The position numbers and the translations under genes were made by a program. This document shows, piece by piece, positions 24,190-34,499 of a stretch of DNA of 64,000 nucleotides. The stretch is from Rana temporaria (Eukaryota; Chordata; Amphibia; Anura; Ranidae). The notes under the pieces were generated by a model. It had not been told where the DNA came from and searched no databases. It saw only the letters and a program-made list of their open reading frames with translations. The stretch lies in NCBI RefSeq assembly GCF_905171775.1, contig NC_053501.1, positions 68,072,316 to 68,136,315 on the forward strand, written 5' to 3'. Positions within the stretch are counted from its first letter, which is position 1. The number at the start of each line of letters is the position of its first letter.

Positions 24190-24965
24190 TTGAAGAGTCA
24201 TGGAGGAGCTCAGCTATGAGGCAAGATTAGAGGAACTTAATTTATTTTCTCTTAAGAGGAGATTAAGCGGGGATAGTGTTCCATATAGTGAACTTGGTGT
24301 TGTGTTATTCACTTTAAGGTCAAAACTGAGGACAAAGTGGCACTCTTTACATCTGGATAAAAAGAGATTGGGACAGGCTGGGTTCACACTGTTGCCAATT
24401 GGATGCGGATTTCCCCTCATCCAATGCACATGTAAGGAGTTTGTGACTGGCTCTCTATGGAGCCGGTTCACACCCCTCCGGAGCGGCTCCGGTGAGAATT
24501 GCAATGGTATTCCTGTTCGTCTTCTGGTCCATTTCAGGTCTGACTTCAGCCAACATTTCTGGCTGAAATCGGACCTGAAATGGTGAATGGGGATGCACAG
24601 GACCTCTGCTGTGAGCAGCTCTGCATGGAGGTGTGAACCCAGCCGGAATCTCCAATTACTTAAAGGTTTAGAGCTTTGAAAATGTGGAATAAATTCCCTT
24701 AAGAATTGGTTCTGGCCAGCTTAGTAGATTGCTTTAAAAAGGCCTGGTAAAATTGCCTCTCGGGGGGGATCAGTAAGGAATTTTTTTCCCTTGCTGGAGC
24801 TAATTGTATCATGCTTTGCTGGGTTTTTTTTGCCTTCCTCTGGATCAACTGTGGGTTTGGGATTGTGTAAATGGGATTGTATGCTAGTTCATTTTCCCTT
24901 TTATAGGTTGAACTAGATGGACTTGTGTCTTTTGTTCAACCTGACAAATTATGTAACTATGAATT
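24190..24965 (+). mobile_element. LINE-related 3' repeat, split by a MITE
   Basis: The left part translates as SYEARLEELNLFSLKRRLSGD, a phrase seen at the C-terminal end of many vertebrate non-LTR retrotransposon relics. The right part (24645-24965) has its usual 3' sequence: tggttctggccagcttagtag, gccttcctctggatcaac and ttgaactagatggactt. The tail is tatgtaactatg. The coding phrase and the 3' half are separated by a 269-bp MITE at 24376-24644. The exact LINE clade is uncertain (CR1/L2/Jockey-like). Confidence 0.7.
24376..24644. mobile_element. MITE with ggctgggttcacact ends, copy B (nested)
   Basis: Ends ggctgggttcacactgttg / ggtgtgaacccagcc. Inserted into the LINE-related repeat, so it is younger. 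Contains an inner inverted pair (atttcaggtc / gacctgaaat). Confidence 0.82.
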
Positions 24966-25539
24966 GCAGGCTTCAGCATTAACCCATTGAAACCACTGAT
25001 GTCTACAGCTATATCCTTAAAGAAAACTTAATGAAGTACAAAGTACTGTTTCAATATACAATTTTAAATATGAGCATTTCTTAACCCAAAAGCAAAAATG
25101 TCTTTACCTTTGGGTAGAGTGGAGAAGGCTTGTACTTTCTGTCAGACGTTTATTGTTGTCTGTGTCTTTGTTGGGGAGATAATTCACCTCTCTGTAGCAG
25201 TGATCATTATCACCAAGGAAGAAGGTGAGGGGAAATTCCAAAATTTTAGATTTGTCCCCAGAACAGAAGGTAGGGAGGAATGTTTCAATCTGGACACTTG
25301 TTCCAGGGATAAGAGGGTATTTCCCTTCACTTCGGGAGATTTTATCTTCTCTCTTGTTCTCACTTGCTTCTCATGGACAGGGAAGTGAAGAAACTTTGAA
25401 TTTGCTGCCATTGCTTTTCAGCACTTGTTCCACTTTTAACAAAGCTATGAAGTTTCAATTTACAGCCGAGCTGTCAATAATTTTAATTTTTTTTTTTAAA
25501 TATCAGCAGTGTTTAAAACATGAAGCTGAGTTGGTGTGA
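24966..25539. other. GPCR intron sequence, no clear feature
   Basis: The stretch 25090-25400 weakly resembles 15830-16060 (gtttattgttgtctgtg, attcacctctct, aaattccaaaattt, ttgtccccag), which suggests two old copies of one repeat. Borders are not visible. Confidence 0.4.
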
Positions 25540-25926
25540 GGCCCCTTTCACACTTGCGGAACGTATGTCCACCTTTTCATCCATCCGTTTACAGATGAAA
25601 AAGGGACATATATTGACCCCTTTGAGATTGCGGGTCCGCTGACACCCGATCTCATCTGGGTCCGCAATCCTCCGATTCTGCAGACGGAGGAAAACCCTAT
25701 TTTTCCATCCGTCTGGGATCGGATCGGGTGAACACAAACAGACGGTCCATGTTCTTCCAATCTCCCCATAGGGGAGAGCGAAGATCTGACAGGGCGGTCC
25801 CTGCACAGTGTACGGGCACCACCCTCTAATCCGCCGGCTCAGCGGGGATCAATGGAGCGATCCCCGCTGAGCAAGCGGAGTTTCACAGGGCAGATCATCA
25901 CTGATCCGTCCCGTGTGAAAGTGCCC
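25540..25926. mobile_element. MITE with aggccccttTCACACTTG ends
   Basis: Ends ggcccctttcacacttgcgg / ccgtgtgaaagtgccct are inverted. The interior has mirrored blocks such as catccgt and gatcggatcgg. Confidence 0.75.
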
Positions 25927-26828
25927 TAAGCTTTTGGCAGTCCCTGTACATCAGAACTTGGAGAGCAGTTGTGCCAACCAGGAAGAGAAAATCTAACACG
26001 ATGTGCACTTTCTAAACAGTATATTAAAGCTGTAGACTACAGATATACATGTAAGGGACTTGACAGGTAAAGAGAGCAGAATAACAGAGGTGAACTCGTT
26101 TTGTGTGTTCTTCTTTCATAATAAAGAATGAATGCAAAACCTTTTGCAAGTAAAAAAAAATGTGCATTTATTTATTTTTTGTTCTGCAGCCTGTAAGGCA
26201 TTGCTCTGCGATCAGCAGATGGCAGGTGAAATGCCTGCATCCTGCACACTCTCAGTACACTGTCTTACCTGTACCTCTGATATGGGTGGGTAGTTACTAT
26301 ATGGCAAGAACAATCAGTGGACTGTGACAGCACTCAGCAACGCCCTTACAGTTCATTGAGCACTACGAGTTGTCTACCATGGAGGATGATGGTAGATGTG
26401 GTTTATTGATTCACATAACTCTGTGAATGAATAACGCGACCATGTGAGCGGAGCCTCACACCGGCATGCTGTTTTTAAATTGTGACTGTGGGTGTGAGGA
26501 GAAGATTCCCCTCCCACTGTCACAAGAAGGTGGAGTCAGGGGCAAGTGGGTGTAGGAGGCAAGAGCTGGAGCATGTTACATGCTCCACCCTAAATACTGG
26601 TGGAACGCGTAACATGTTCCAAAAGGTGAACTTGTCCTTTACCGACAGCAGAGAAATCGCCAGTCCCCTGCCCTTTTTCTACCACTTTAGCTATTTTCCT
26701 AGAGTTCAGCTTTAATTACATTGTGGGATCAAGGCACATTAGTGAAACATGTTTTTTAATGTATAAATTCATTATGATTTGTTTTTCTAACTGTTTTATT
26801 AAACAAAATATAGTGGGCAATTTTACAA
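25927..26828. other. GPCR intron with a fragment of family 3
   Basis: 25980-26060 is the reverse of 29395-29475 in family 3 copy B (shared gtgcactttctaaacagtat and gctgtagactac), so it is a partial inverted copy. The rest is not recognised. Confidence 0.5.
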
Positions 26829-27198
26829 TGCCTCGTTTACACGGGACATACTACAGCTTATGTCTGCATGAGGGCTGTGTTTACCTGCACAAAGATGCAC
26901 AGGTGTGCCTTAAATTCTTAAACAGTGAGTCCCATTACTGTCCATTGGGATGCAGCTGCTGTGAACCGACAGCCACTGCTCTCAATTTGAGATTAGTGCG
27001 GGAACACGGCCCGAGCGCACAGTCTGAATTCGGGACCGTGCACCTGCACAGACGTCAAATTGGAAGCAACTGCTATATTTGTGCAATCAGTGCATCCCAA
27101 TTGACATCAATGGGACTGTCAGCTCCTGCGCACCCCTGTGTGGGTAAACTCTGCCCTTTCACGGGAGTACACTGTAGTATGCCCCATGTGAATGAGGC
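26829..27198. mobile_element. MITE with gcctcgtttacacggg ends
   Basis: The left end gcctcgtttacacgggacatac is mirrored by gtatgccccatgtgaatgaggc at the right. No coding content. Confidence 0.72.
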
Positions 27199-27251
27199 CT
27201 ATGCATCAAAAGATTTTTTATGATTGATGCTTAACAATGTGTCCACTCTTA

Positions 27252-27640
27252 AGCCTCATACATACAATCGTATTATCCGACGGGAATTGTGTGATGATAG
27301 GCGGAAAATCCGACCGTTTGTATGCTCCATCGGACAATTGTTGTCGGATTTTCCGCCAAACAATGTGGGCTAGCATGCTTTAAAATTTTCCGATCGTGTG
27401 TACACAAGTCCGTCAGAAAAAGTACAAACATGCATGCTCGGAAGCAATGCTCACCATAACACAACATTAGCAGATGTTGCCCAAAGAGTGACGCTAAAGA
27501 GCTGAAAAACCATGTAGTTTTGTGTTTGTTGGCTGGCAATTCATTGCCATTTGTATGCAATACAAGTTCCTGGCTAACGCCCTTCGGACAAAAGTTCTAC
27601 CCTTTGTCCGATGAAAATCCGATCGTGTGTATATGAGGCT
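27252..27640. mobile_element. Harbinger-like MITE, GTACACACGATCG end type, copy A
   Basis: Begins agcctcatacatacaatcg and ends cgatcgtgtgtatatgaggct, flanked on both sides by TTA (27249-27251, 27641-27643). A 3-bp TWA duplication is typical of PIF/Harbinger. Confidence 0.82.
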
Positions 27641-27698
27641 TTACACTTGCACTAATATTTGAAAAATACTGCTTTCTTAAATATATAAATATATATAT

Positions 27699-29242
27699 TA
27701 GGGCTGTTACGGATTACAATTTTCGTGTTCGATTAATCGTGTTTTTTTTTATCGACTAATTTCGATTAATTATAACGTACATACATTTTTCGGATCACCA
27801 CCATATATAGTCCCCACTGTAATATCCACAGACATCTCCCCCATTGTAATATCCACAGACATCTCCCCCATTGTAATATCCACAGACATCTCCCCCATTG
27901 TAATATCCATAGACATCTCCCCCACTGTAATATCCACAGACATCTCCCCCACTGTAATATCCACAGACATCTCCCCCACTGTAATATCCACAGACATCTC
28001 CCCACTGTAATATCCACAGACATCTCCCCCACTGTAATATCCACAGACATCTCCCCCATTGTAATATCCACAGACATCTCCCCCATTGTAATATCCACAG
28101 ACATCTCCCCCATTGTAATATCCACAGACATCTCCCCCACTGTAATATCCACAGACATCTCCCCCACTGTAATATCCACAGACATCTCCCCCATTGTAAT
28201 ATCCACAGACATCTCCCCCATTGTAATATCCACAGACATCTCCCCCATTGTAATATCCATAGACATCTCCCCCACTGTAATATCCAGAGACATCTCCCCC
28301 ACTGTAATATCCACAGACATCTCCCCCACTGTAATATCCACAGACATCTCCCCACTGTAATATCCACAGACATCTCCCCCACTGTAATATCCACAGACAT
28401 CTCCCCCACTGTAATATCCACAGACATCTCCCCACTGTAATATCCACAGACATTTCCCCCACTGTAATATCCACAGACATCTCCCCCCACTGTAATATCC
28501 ACAGACATCTCCCCCCACTGTAATATCCACAGACCTCTCCCCCACTGTAATATCCACAGACCTCTCCCCCACTGTAATATCCACAGACATCTCCCCTCAC
28601 TGTAATATCCACAGACATCTCCCCTCACTGTAATATCCACAGACATCTCCCCCACTGTAATATCCACAGACATCTCCCCCACTGTAATATCCACAGACAT
28701 CCCCCCCACTGTAATATCCACAGACATCCCCCCCACTGTAATATCCACAGACATCTCCCCCACTGTAATATCCACAGACATCTCCCCCACTGTAATATCC
28801 ACAGACATCTCCCCCACTGTAATATCCACAGACATCTCCCCCACTGTAATATCCACAGACATCTCCCCCCACTGTAATATCCACAGACATCTCCCCCACT
28901 GTAATATCCACAGACATCTCCCCCACTGTAATATGGTCCACATCTCCCTCACTGTATAGGAAGATTAGTGCTTGCTTAGTTTTACCAGAGAAGCCGGCCG
29001 AACACGAGCAGTTGAGGCCGGGTGATGACTTGAGTGCGCCGCTCTAGGCTCACCTAGGCCGCTGCCAGGTGGACCAAGATGGCCGCCGCTCCGGGAGCTA
29101 GGCCGAAGCCGCTGCCTTTCCTATGGCCGATCCGCATACGTTGACCCGTTTGGATTACGTATCATTTACGATCCGTTGCACCACTAGTACCGATTAAAAA
29201 AATTACGATTAATCGAGGAATTACTCTTTAATATCCACAGCC

Positions 29243-29244
<2 letters not shown>
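27699..29244. mobile_element. DNA element with gattaatcg ends carrying a minisatellite
   Basis: Left part tagggctgttacggatta then cgattaatcg. Right part attacgattaatcgagg and terminal ccacagccata. Both sides abut TA repeats, so a target duplication cannot be read. About 1.13 kb of the interior is a 27-bp minisatellite. The remaining unique part (28960-29200) is GC-rich with atggccgccgctccgg. It is possibly hAT-like by its tagggctg start. Confidence 0.6.
27811..28957. repeat. 27-bp minisatellite, about 42 units
   Basis: The unit is ccactgtaatatccacagacatctccc, here named by its core taatatccacagacatctcc. Variants are ccattg for ccactg, ccatag for ccacag, single-C losses and gains, and one gg change at the right edge. 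Because 27 is divisible by three and the unit has no stop on the minus strand, all three minus frames stay open for up to 385 codons (nine-residue repeats such as MSVDITVGE or GDVCGYYSG). I do not regard these as genes. Confidence 0.97.

Positions 29245-29298
<54 letters not shown>
29245..29298. repeat. (TA)n microsatellite
   Basis: More than 50 bp of uninterrupted ta repeats. Confidence 0.95.
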
Positions 29299-29301
<3 letters not shown>

Positions 29302-29306
29302 TGTCT

Positions 29307-29802
29307 TTAAAATGGATGTAAACCCTCAAATATACCCAGTGAAGTGAACAGCCCCAGATAATACACAGGGATGACACAAATCTTCCTACATAAGTTTTAC
29401 ATGTATATCTGTGGTCTACAGCTTTAATATACTGTTTAGAAAGTGCACATTGTGTTAGATTTTCTCTTCCTGGTTAGCACTGGAGTGAAGCCTGGTCATA
29501 CAGCCAAGACAGCTGATTGGAGAAAAGGCACACACCCCCACTCCTCATAGGTAGAGACTTTTAGAGCTGATCGTTGAATTGTTCAGGGCTCTGCTAATCT
29601 ATTTATAGAGCATCCTCCCCAACCCAAACCTTGGCTGCTTTTATCATATGCGATGAAAAACTTGTCAGAGTTATCAGGCTGATAACAGAAGAACGGGGCA
29701 GGAGACAACTATGGGACATAGTGCTTTGAAGAGAGATAACAAAACGCTGCAGATATATATGCCCAGCTCAAGTTTCATGAATCGAGTTTACATCCACTTT
29801 AA
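29307..29802. mobile_element. TTAA-flanked element, family 3, copy B
   Basis: Starts ttaaaatggatgtaaaccc and ends gagtttacatccactttaa. It sits only 134 bp beyond the splice donor of GPCR exon A, inside the large intron. Confidence 0.85.
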
Positions 29803-29936
29803 CAGATATTCTCTAAATGACTTCATTGTAACCTCTTTGTAAACAGTAGCCGTAGTGCGCAATACTAATGGTAATTGTATCATTCTCACTTCTTGCACCT
29901 TGCTTTTACTGTGTTGTAAATGTAAAAACAACTTAC

Positions 29937-30630
29937 ATGCAGACACAATGAGGATGACTGTATTCCTAAAATATGACCGGATAGGCACGTAGTAGCAATG
30001 CTGGTCATTGCAAACAAAGGTTCCTCTCTTTGCCTGGTTTCTGGCTATGTGAATAATGGCAATGTACAGCACACTGATTGTCAATATAGGGGCAAGAATT
30101 CCTCCGCTGAGCAGTATCACGCCATACGCTGTGGTTGAAGAGTGGAATAAGGGCAAGCACATGTAGACGTCACTGCTGAAGCTGTATTCTCCAAACCCCA
30201 TGAATGGGAAAGTAGAGACTATTGAAGCATAAATCCACAACAATACCAAGATGATCCAAATCCGCTTTTTGGTGATCATTTGAGCATAACGCAGAGGAAA
30301 GCAAATCTCTGTAAACTTGTCAATAGTGGCCCATACCAAGGAGTTCAGTGAGGCCACCTGTAGAAAAACAAATAGGAATCCTAACAGTTTACAGGCAATA
30401 TTGTCCAAAGAAAAAATGCCTCCGCCTAAGAGGCTGCTGTATACAGCAACTGGAATAACACCTATTCCGAAAATCAAGTCACACAGGCTGAGGTTCAGGG
30501 TGAGGGCCCACGTGTCTGTGCGCAATTTCAAGTGCGATGCAAATAGGAATAGTAGGATGAGGTTTGCTCCCACAGCACCAATGCCGGTGGTGATCATGAG
30601 CACAGTATAAATATGTAGTATAGCTGTCAT
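29937..30630 (-). CDS. GPCR exon A: start codon and TM1-TM5
   Basis: Encodes residues 1-231 of a class A, seven-helix receptor expected in the plasma membrane and signalling through G proteins. The N-terminus is only a few residues before TM1, with no glycosylation site. Visible class A marks: Asn23 (TM1), Asp51 in LSLCD (TM2), Cys80 (TM3) and Cys158 (loop 2) for the conserved disulfide, Trp132 (TM4), Pro181 and Tyr189 (TM5). The DRY site reads Asp104-Lys105-Phe106, so the key Arg is Lys. Residue 87, where amine receptors have Asp, is Phe. Loop 3 holds a paired-Cys stretch, CNDQHCYY (207-214). The exon stops at the donor gtaagt (29936-29931). The frame running on to 29788 is intron. Two in-frame stops upstream (30675-30673, 30666-30664) fix the start. 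The subfamily is not recognised. It is closest in feel to orphan receptors related to amine receptors, but no name is justified. Confidence 0.92.
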
Positions 30631-30698
30631 CTTTTGCCCTGGAAATCGGTCAGGAATTTTATTTCAGGTTTTCTATCCACGTGTGGTCACCATTCTGC
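30631..30698 (-). promoter_or_regulatory. GPCR 5' leader with a six-codon upstream ORF
   Basis: A strong acceptor (a T-rich tract, then aaccctttacag) ends at 30699, so the leader probably starts at 30698 after an upstream noncoding exon. The leader holds an ATG at 30693-30691 with a stop at 30675-30673 in the same frame as the receptor, giving a six-residue upstream ORF. This is a possible translational brake. The true transcript start is unknown. Confidence 0.6.
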
Positions 30699-30994
30699 CT
30701 GTAAAGGGTTAAAAAAAAAAGATAAGGTTCAGAAATAAGTGTTGATCACATAAAAAACTCATAGAAACTGAAGTTTATGTTGGGTCTGTCTACCCAAAAG
30801 TGATATTTGCAAGACAAGAAGAATGAGATTTCAGAAGTAAACAGCCTTTCTTTTTTGGGGGGGGAACCCCTAGAAGTTAGTGATTTGCATCTGCATCTTA
30901 GTTTAGGACGTCTCTTTAGTCTAACCACTTACTTTGTGACCCAATGTATTAATAGTTAAATATGATTTAAGACTCTATGGTCATTCCTATCTCT

Positions 30995-31577
30995 TTAACC
31001 ACTTGCCTACTGTGCACATATACCCCCTTCCTGCCCAGACGAAATTTTAGCTTTTTTTTCGGCACTGCGACGTTATAGCGAACACATCGGACACTTTTGA
31101 CACATTTTTGGGACCATTCACATTTATACAGTGAACAGTGCTATAAATATGCATTGATTACTGTATAAATGTGACTGGCAGGGAAGGGGTTAACCACTAG
31201 GGGGCGGGGAAGGGGTTAAATGTGTAGCCTAGAGAGTTTTATAACTGTAGGGGGAGGGGGGTGACTGGGGGAGGTGACCGATCTGTGTCCCTATGTACAA
31301 GGGACACCGCATCGGTCTCTACCTGACAGGACGTGGATCTCTGTGTTTACATACAGAGATCCACGGTCCTGCTCAGTTACTGGGCAATCGCGGGTGCCCG
31401 GCGGCCGCCGGGCACACACATTGTGTTCCCAGTAAAGCCAGGGGTGCGCGCGTGCGCCGCCGGCGTCGCACGCGCCCCCTAGCGGCTTTAAATGACAGGA
31501 CGTCATATGACGTCCTGTCAGAACAACAGGGTATTCCGCCCGCCTTCATTTGACGGCGGGCGGGTGCTAAGCGGTTA
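30995..31577. mobile_element. TTAA-flanked element, family 1, copy D (internally deleted)
   Basis: TTAA at 30995 and 31574. Starts ttaaccacttgcctactg and keeps ttttgggaccattcacattt and the aggggttaaatgtgta block, but lacks the usual gtatttgatcacc segment. About 0.58 kb. Lies 300 bp upstream of the receptor leader. Confidence 0.82.
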
Positions 31578-31948
31578 ATGAATAATAATTGACCACTCAA
31601 AGTGAATTTTGGATACACATTCGGTACCATCTGTTAGGAACCTCCTGCACAATAAATACTGTTTATTTTGACTGTGCTAATGACATTAATAAGGGCAAAG
31701 TTAATAGAATTGCTGGAGAGCAAGCATAATATTGCTATCAGTGTTGTTTTATTTAATAACTCCTGTTATTTACTTAAATGATTAAATGTAATGTTTTATA
31801 TTGGTTACAGGTGATCATCAGTCTGTGCAGTAGCAGAAGTGGTAGCGATTCACATTTATATATAGCCCTGGATACTAGCAGGAAGTTAGTGTAATGTTGT
31901 ACACTTGTGCCAAGGAAAAGGTTTTTAAGCTTTGTTTATCTCATGTCC
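31578..31948. other. No recognised feature
   Basis: AT-rich DNA upstream of the receptor gene. A promoter or first exon could lie here but no signal is convincing. Confidence 0.4.
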
Positions 31949-32391
31949 TTAAAGCGGAGTTCCGCTGAAAAAAATAAAATTAAGAGTCAGCAGCTACAAA
32001 TACTGCAGCTGTCCTGGGCGCCCGCAATGTCGGCACCCGAAACCGATCTGTCCCTCGGCTCCCGGGTGCTGCCACCACCATCTTCAGTAAGGGAATCAGA
32101 AAGTGAAGCCTTGCAGCTTCACTTCCTGGTTCCCTACTGCATATGCGCGATCCCACTGGTTCTCGCTGTCTTCTGGGACCTGTGTGTCTACCAGAAGACA
32201 GCGGGATGGACGGAGTAGGCGCCAGACATGGTGTAGGTCGCTGCGCTGACCTATGCCCAGACGTGGAAGCAAATACCTGGATTACACAGGTATCTGCTCC
32301 CTCCTCCCCCCGGAAGGTGCCAAATGTGACACCGGAGTGGGGGAAGATTACAAAAACAGAAGTTCCATTTTTGGGTGGATCACCGCTTTAA
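31949..32391. mobile_element. TTAA-flanked element, family 4
   Basis: Starts ttaaagcggagttccgctg and ends ggtggatcaccgctttaa, TTAA on both sides. The body has GC-rich words shared loosely with 62220-62671 (gtcagcagctacaaatac there as gtcagtagctacaaatac). Confidence 0.82.
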
Positions 32392-32791
32392 GGCTAGGTT
32401 CACACCTATGCGAATTGAGTGCGGTTTAAACCGCATCTAATTCGCAGGACATTTCAAAATACATTGTTTTCAATGAGGCTGGTTCACATATGTGCGATGC
32501 ATTCGCACTGCGTATTGCCTCCAAACCGCATGCGGTTTTTATGTCTTGCGGTGCGGCTCAGGTGCGAATTCAGTCCCATTATCTTCTATGGGTACGCATC
32601 TAATTCGCACATGTGTTCAGTTCTCTGCAGGAGTTTCTCTCATTCAGCTCAATACAATTCTCCCCCACTCTCCTCTCACCCGGAAGTTCTCCCAGGTCTC
32701 CAAATTCGCAGTTGATCTGCAGAACACCCTCTAGAGAAATCTGCAACGACAACGCAGCTCAAAAAAGCAACGCACTAGTGTGATTCCGGCC
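32392..32791. mobile_element. MITE with ggctgggttcacact-type ends, copy C
   Basis: Begins ggctaggttcacacctatg and ends agtgtgattccggcc, flanked by TAA (32389-32391 and 32792-32794). It sits directly against the family 4 element: its left TAA is the last three bases of that element's TTAA. Confidence 0.85.
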
Positions 32792-32794
32792 TAA

Positions 32795-33165
32795 ATGGAT
32801 TTTCTAGATAAATCAATAGCAGACTTTAACAATCAACCACTGGTAGAATGTTATGAACGGCTAACCAAAAACGTATTGACACAAACATAACGCAGTCCTT
32901 TCTATGTGATCTGTATAGTGCAAGGGATTTAGAAAAGTTTCTTCCTACTTTTTTCTGTTTTGATAAAAATAGTTTGTTTTCAGCGTGTCTTTTCAAGACT
33001 AATTCATGAATTTGAGGGTTAGCTTTTATTATGACTACCAGGGCAAAAAAGTGTTCTGATAAGGAAAGCAATAGTATCTGTATCCCTATTTAAGTGTTAA
33101 CCTTAGGGAGTGAAACTCCTAATACAGGTGATTTACTAAAATTTGATCTCAATTTCATTTAAAGC
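32795..33165. other. No recognised feature
   Basis: AT-rich, no repeats with borders. Confidence 0.4.
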
Positions 33166-33925
33166 CTCTGCGTTGCCGGATTCACAAAGCACTTGCGCCG
33201 ACGTATCTCAAGTAAGTGCAAATAAGCGCCGTCGTATCTGTGCACCGGACCCACAAAGTAAGATACGCCTAAAAATAGGCTTCATCCAGCCGACGTAACT
33301 TGCCTTCGCCGGCGTAGCGTGGGTGCACATTTAGGCTGGACGCATGGTGGCGCTCCCATTGATCAGCCATTCAAATATGCAAATGAAGAAAATACGGCGA
33401 TTCATGAACGTAAGTGCGCCGACGCAGGCTACGACTGGTGCGCGTAAGTTGTACGTCCGGCGTAAAGTTAAGCCCCATAAAGGAGGTGTAACCCAGCAGC
33501 AGACATGCAAAGGTCTGCACCAAGAAATACAAGCCGGCGTATTTTACATAGTTTACGTTGGACGTGAGTCTGGCTGGGCGTAGGATACCTTCATGGCTTA
33601 GGCAGTGATCCGGCGTATCTTAGGAAGTTGTTCCGACGTGGTTGTGAGCATGCGCAGGGGGATGCGTCCACGGCACGACACATGCGCAGTTCGTTAAACG
33701 TACTTGACTGGCGCTCGGACTATCATTTGCATGGGGTCACGCCTCATTTACATGGGTCAAGCCCACTTCCACCTGCGCCTTCGAAACCTACGCCACGCCG
33801 ACACAGCGTGGGGAGCACTGGCTTCCTGAATTCCATGCTTGCCTCTCTGCGCTGCGTCGGCGTAGCGCACAGGGGGATACGCTGCGACGGCGTAATGTGC
33901 GCCTGCTGTCTGTGAATCCAGGCCC
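33166..33925. mobile_element. Non-autonomous DNA element, family 2, copy C (diverged)
   Basis: The left end ttgccggattcacaaagc is degraded. The right end is gtgaatccaggccc. It has ggtggcgctcccattgatc and aaatatgcaaatgaagaaaatacgg in the order of copies A and B, but many substitutions. It is an older subfamily. Confidence 0.7.
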
Positions 33926-34499
33926 AAATCTATATTGTCGATCAAGAAGCCTTATTGAATTATTTCTTGACATATTTAAATAACAACCCATACAATTTGA
34001 GGTTTACAGGAATGGAATGAATCACAGGTATTATATAAATGTCACATTGTCTGGCCAGAGCTGACTGGGTTGTGTGCTTGGATGAGATGAGGAGGATTAT
34101 GATTGATCATCATTATACTGCATAATATTGCATCTGATTAAATAAAACTTGTGAAAGTGGTAGAGGAAACCCAGGGCTGCAAAATTTGATGGAGAGGTGT
34201 TCTGTGTGCACTGTCTGCTATTCCCCCCTCTCATGTGTTGTCTCCTTGCTAGCAGCGTGGTGGGAAAGTGGTGGAAGAGTGAGCTATCTGACCACGCTGC
34301 TCAGCAACCGCTGCACTGATTTGGAAGGGATAAAGCATTAAGTACACAGGGTCCTCTGGGAGACTAGGCAAAGATTTAAAAATTTGCTGATATTACTTCT
34401 ACAATGATATCTTTTATAGGCAGTTATTTTTTGTTGGAAGTAACCTTGACTTTTAAATCTGTTAGAAATTTAAAGGTTACAGGCTTTAGTGGATCCTCA
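33926..34499. other. No recognised feature
   Basis: No exon or repeat with clear ends. Confidence 0.4.

Larger units (their letters stand above)
13048..30698 (-). other. Span of a three-coding-exon GPCR gene
   Basis: The gene runs leftwards: exon A 30630-29937, intron of 13.5 kb, exon B 16393-16240, intron of 3.0 kb, exon C 13210-13048. Junction phases agree at both introns (T|TT gives Phe232; AG|A gives Arg283). Donors are gtaagt and gtgaga. Acceptors are tttactcttag and ctcccattttag. The product is 336 residues. Both introns are filled with transposons that respect the exons. No poly(A) signal is obvious in the 130 bp after the stop before a repeat begins. Further 5' noncoding exons are likely, since a strong acceptor precedes the leader. 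Confidence 0.9.

Noticed and set aside
27766..28952. Large minus-strand frames of 274-385 codons with nine-residue repeats
   Set aside because: All three frames are open at once because a 27-bp minisatellite has no stop. No start context or conserved domain, and the array lies in a transposon.
27811..28957. CRISPR-like array
   Set aside because: The repeats are directly tandem without unique spacers, in a vertebrate-type transposon. It is a minisatellite.
29788..29936. Extension of the receptor frame past residue 231
   Set aside because: A gtaagt donor occurs at 29936 and the continuation loses membrane character and runs into a TTAA element. The real TM6 is in exon B.
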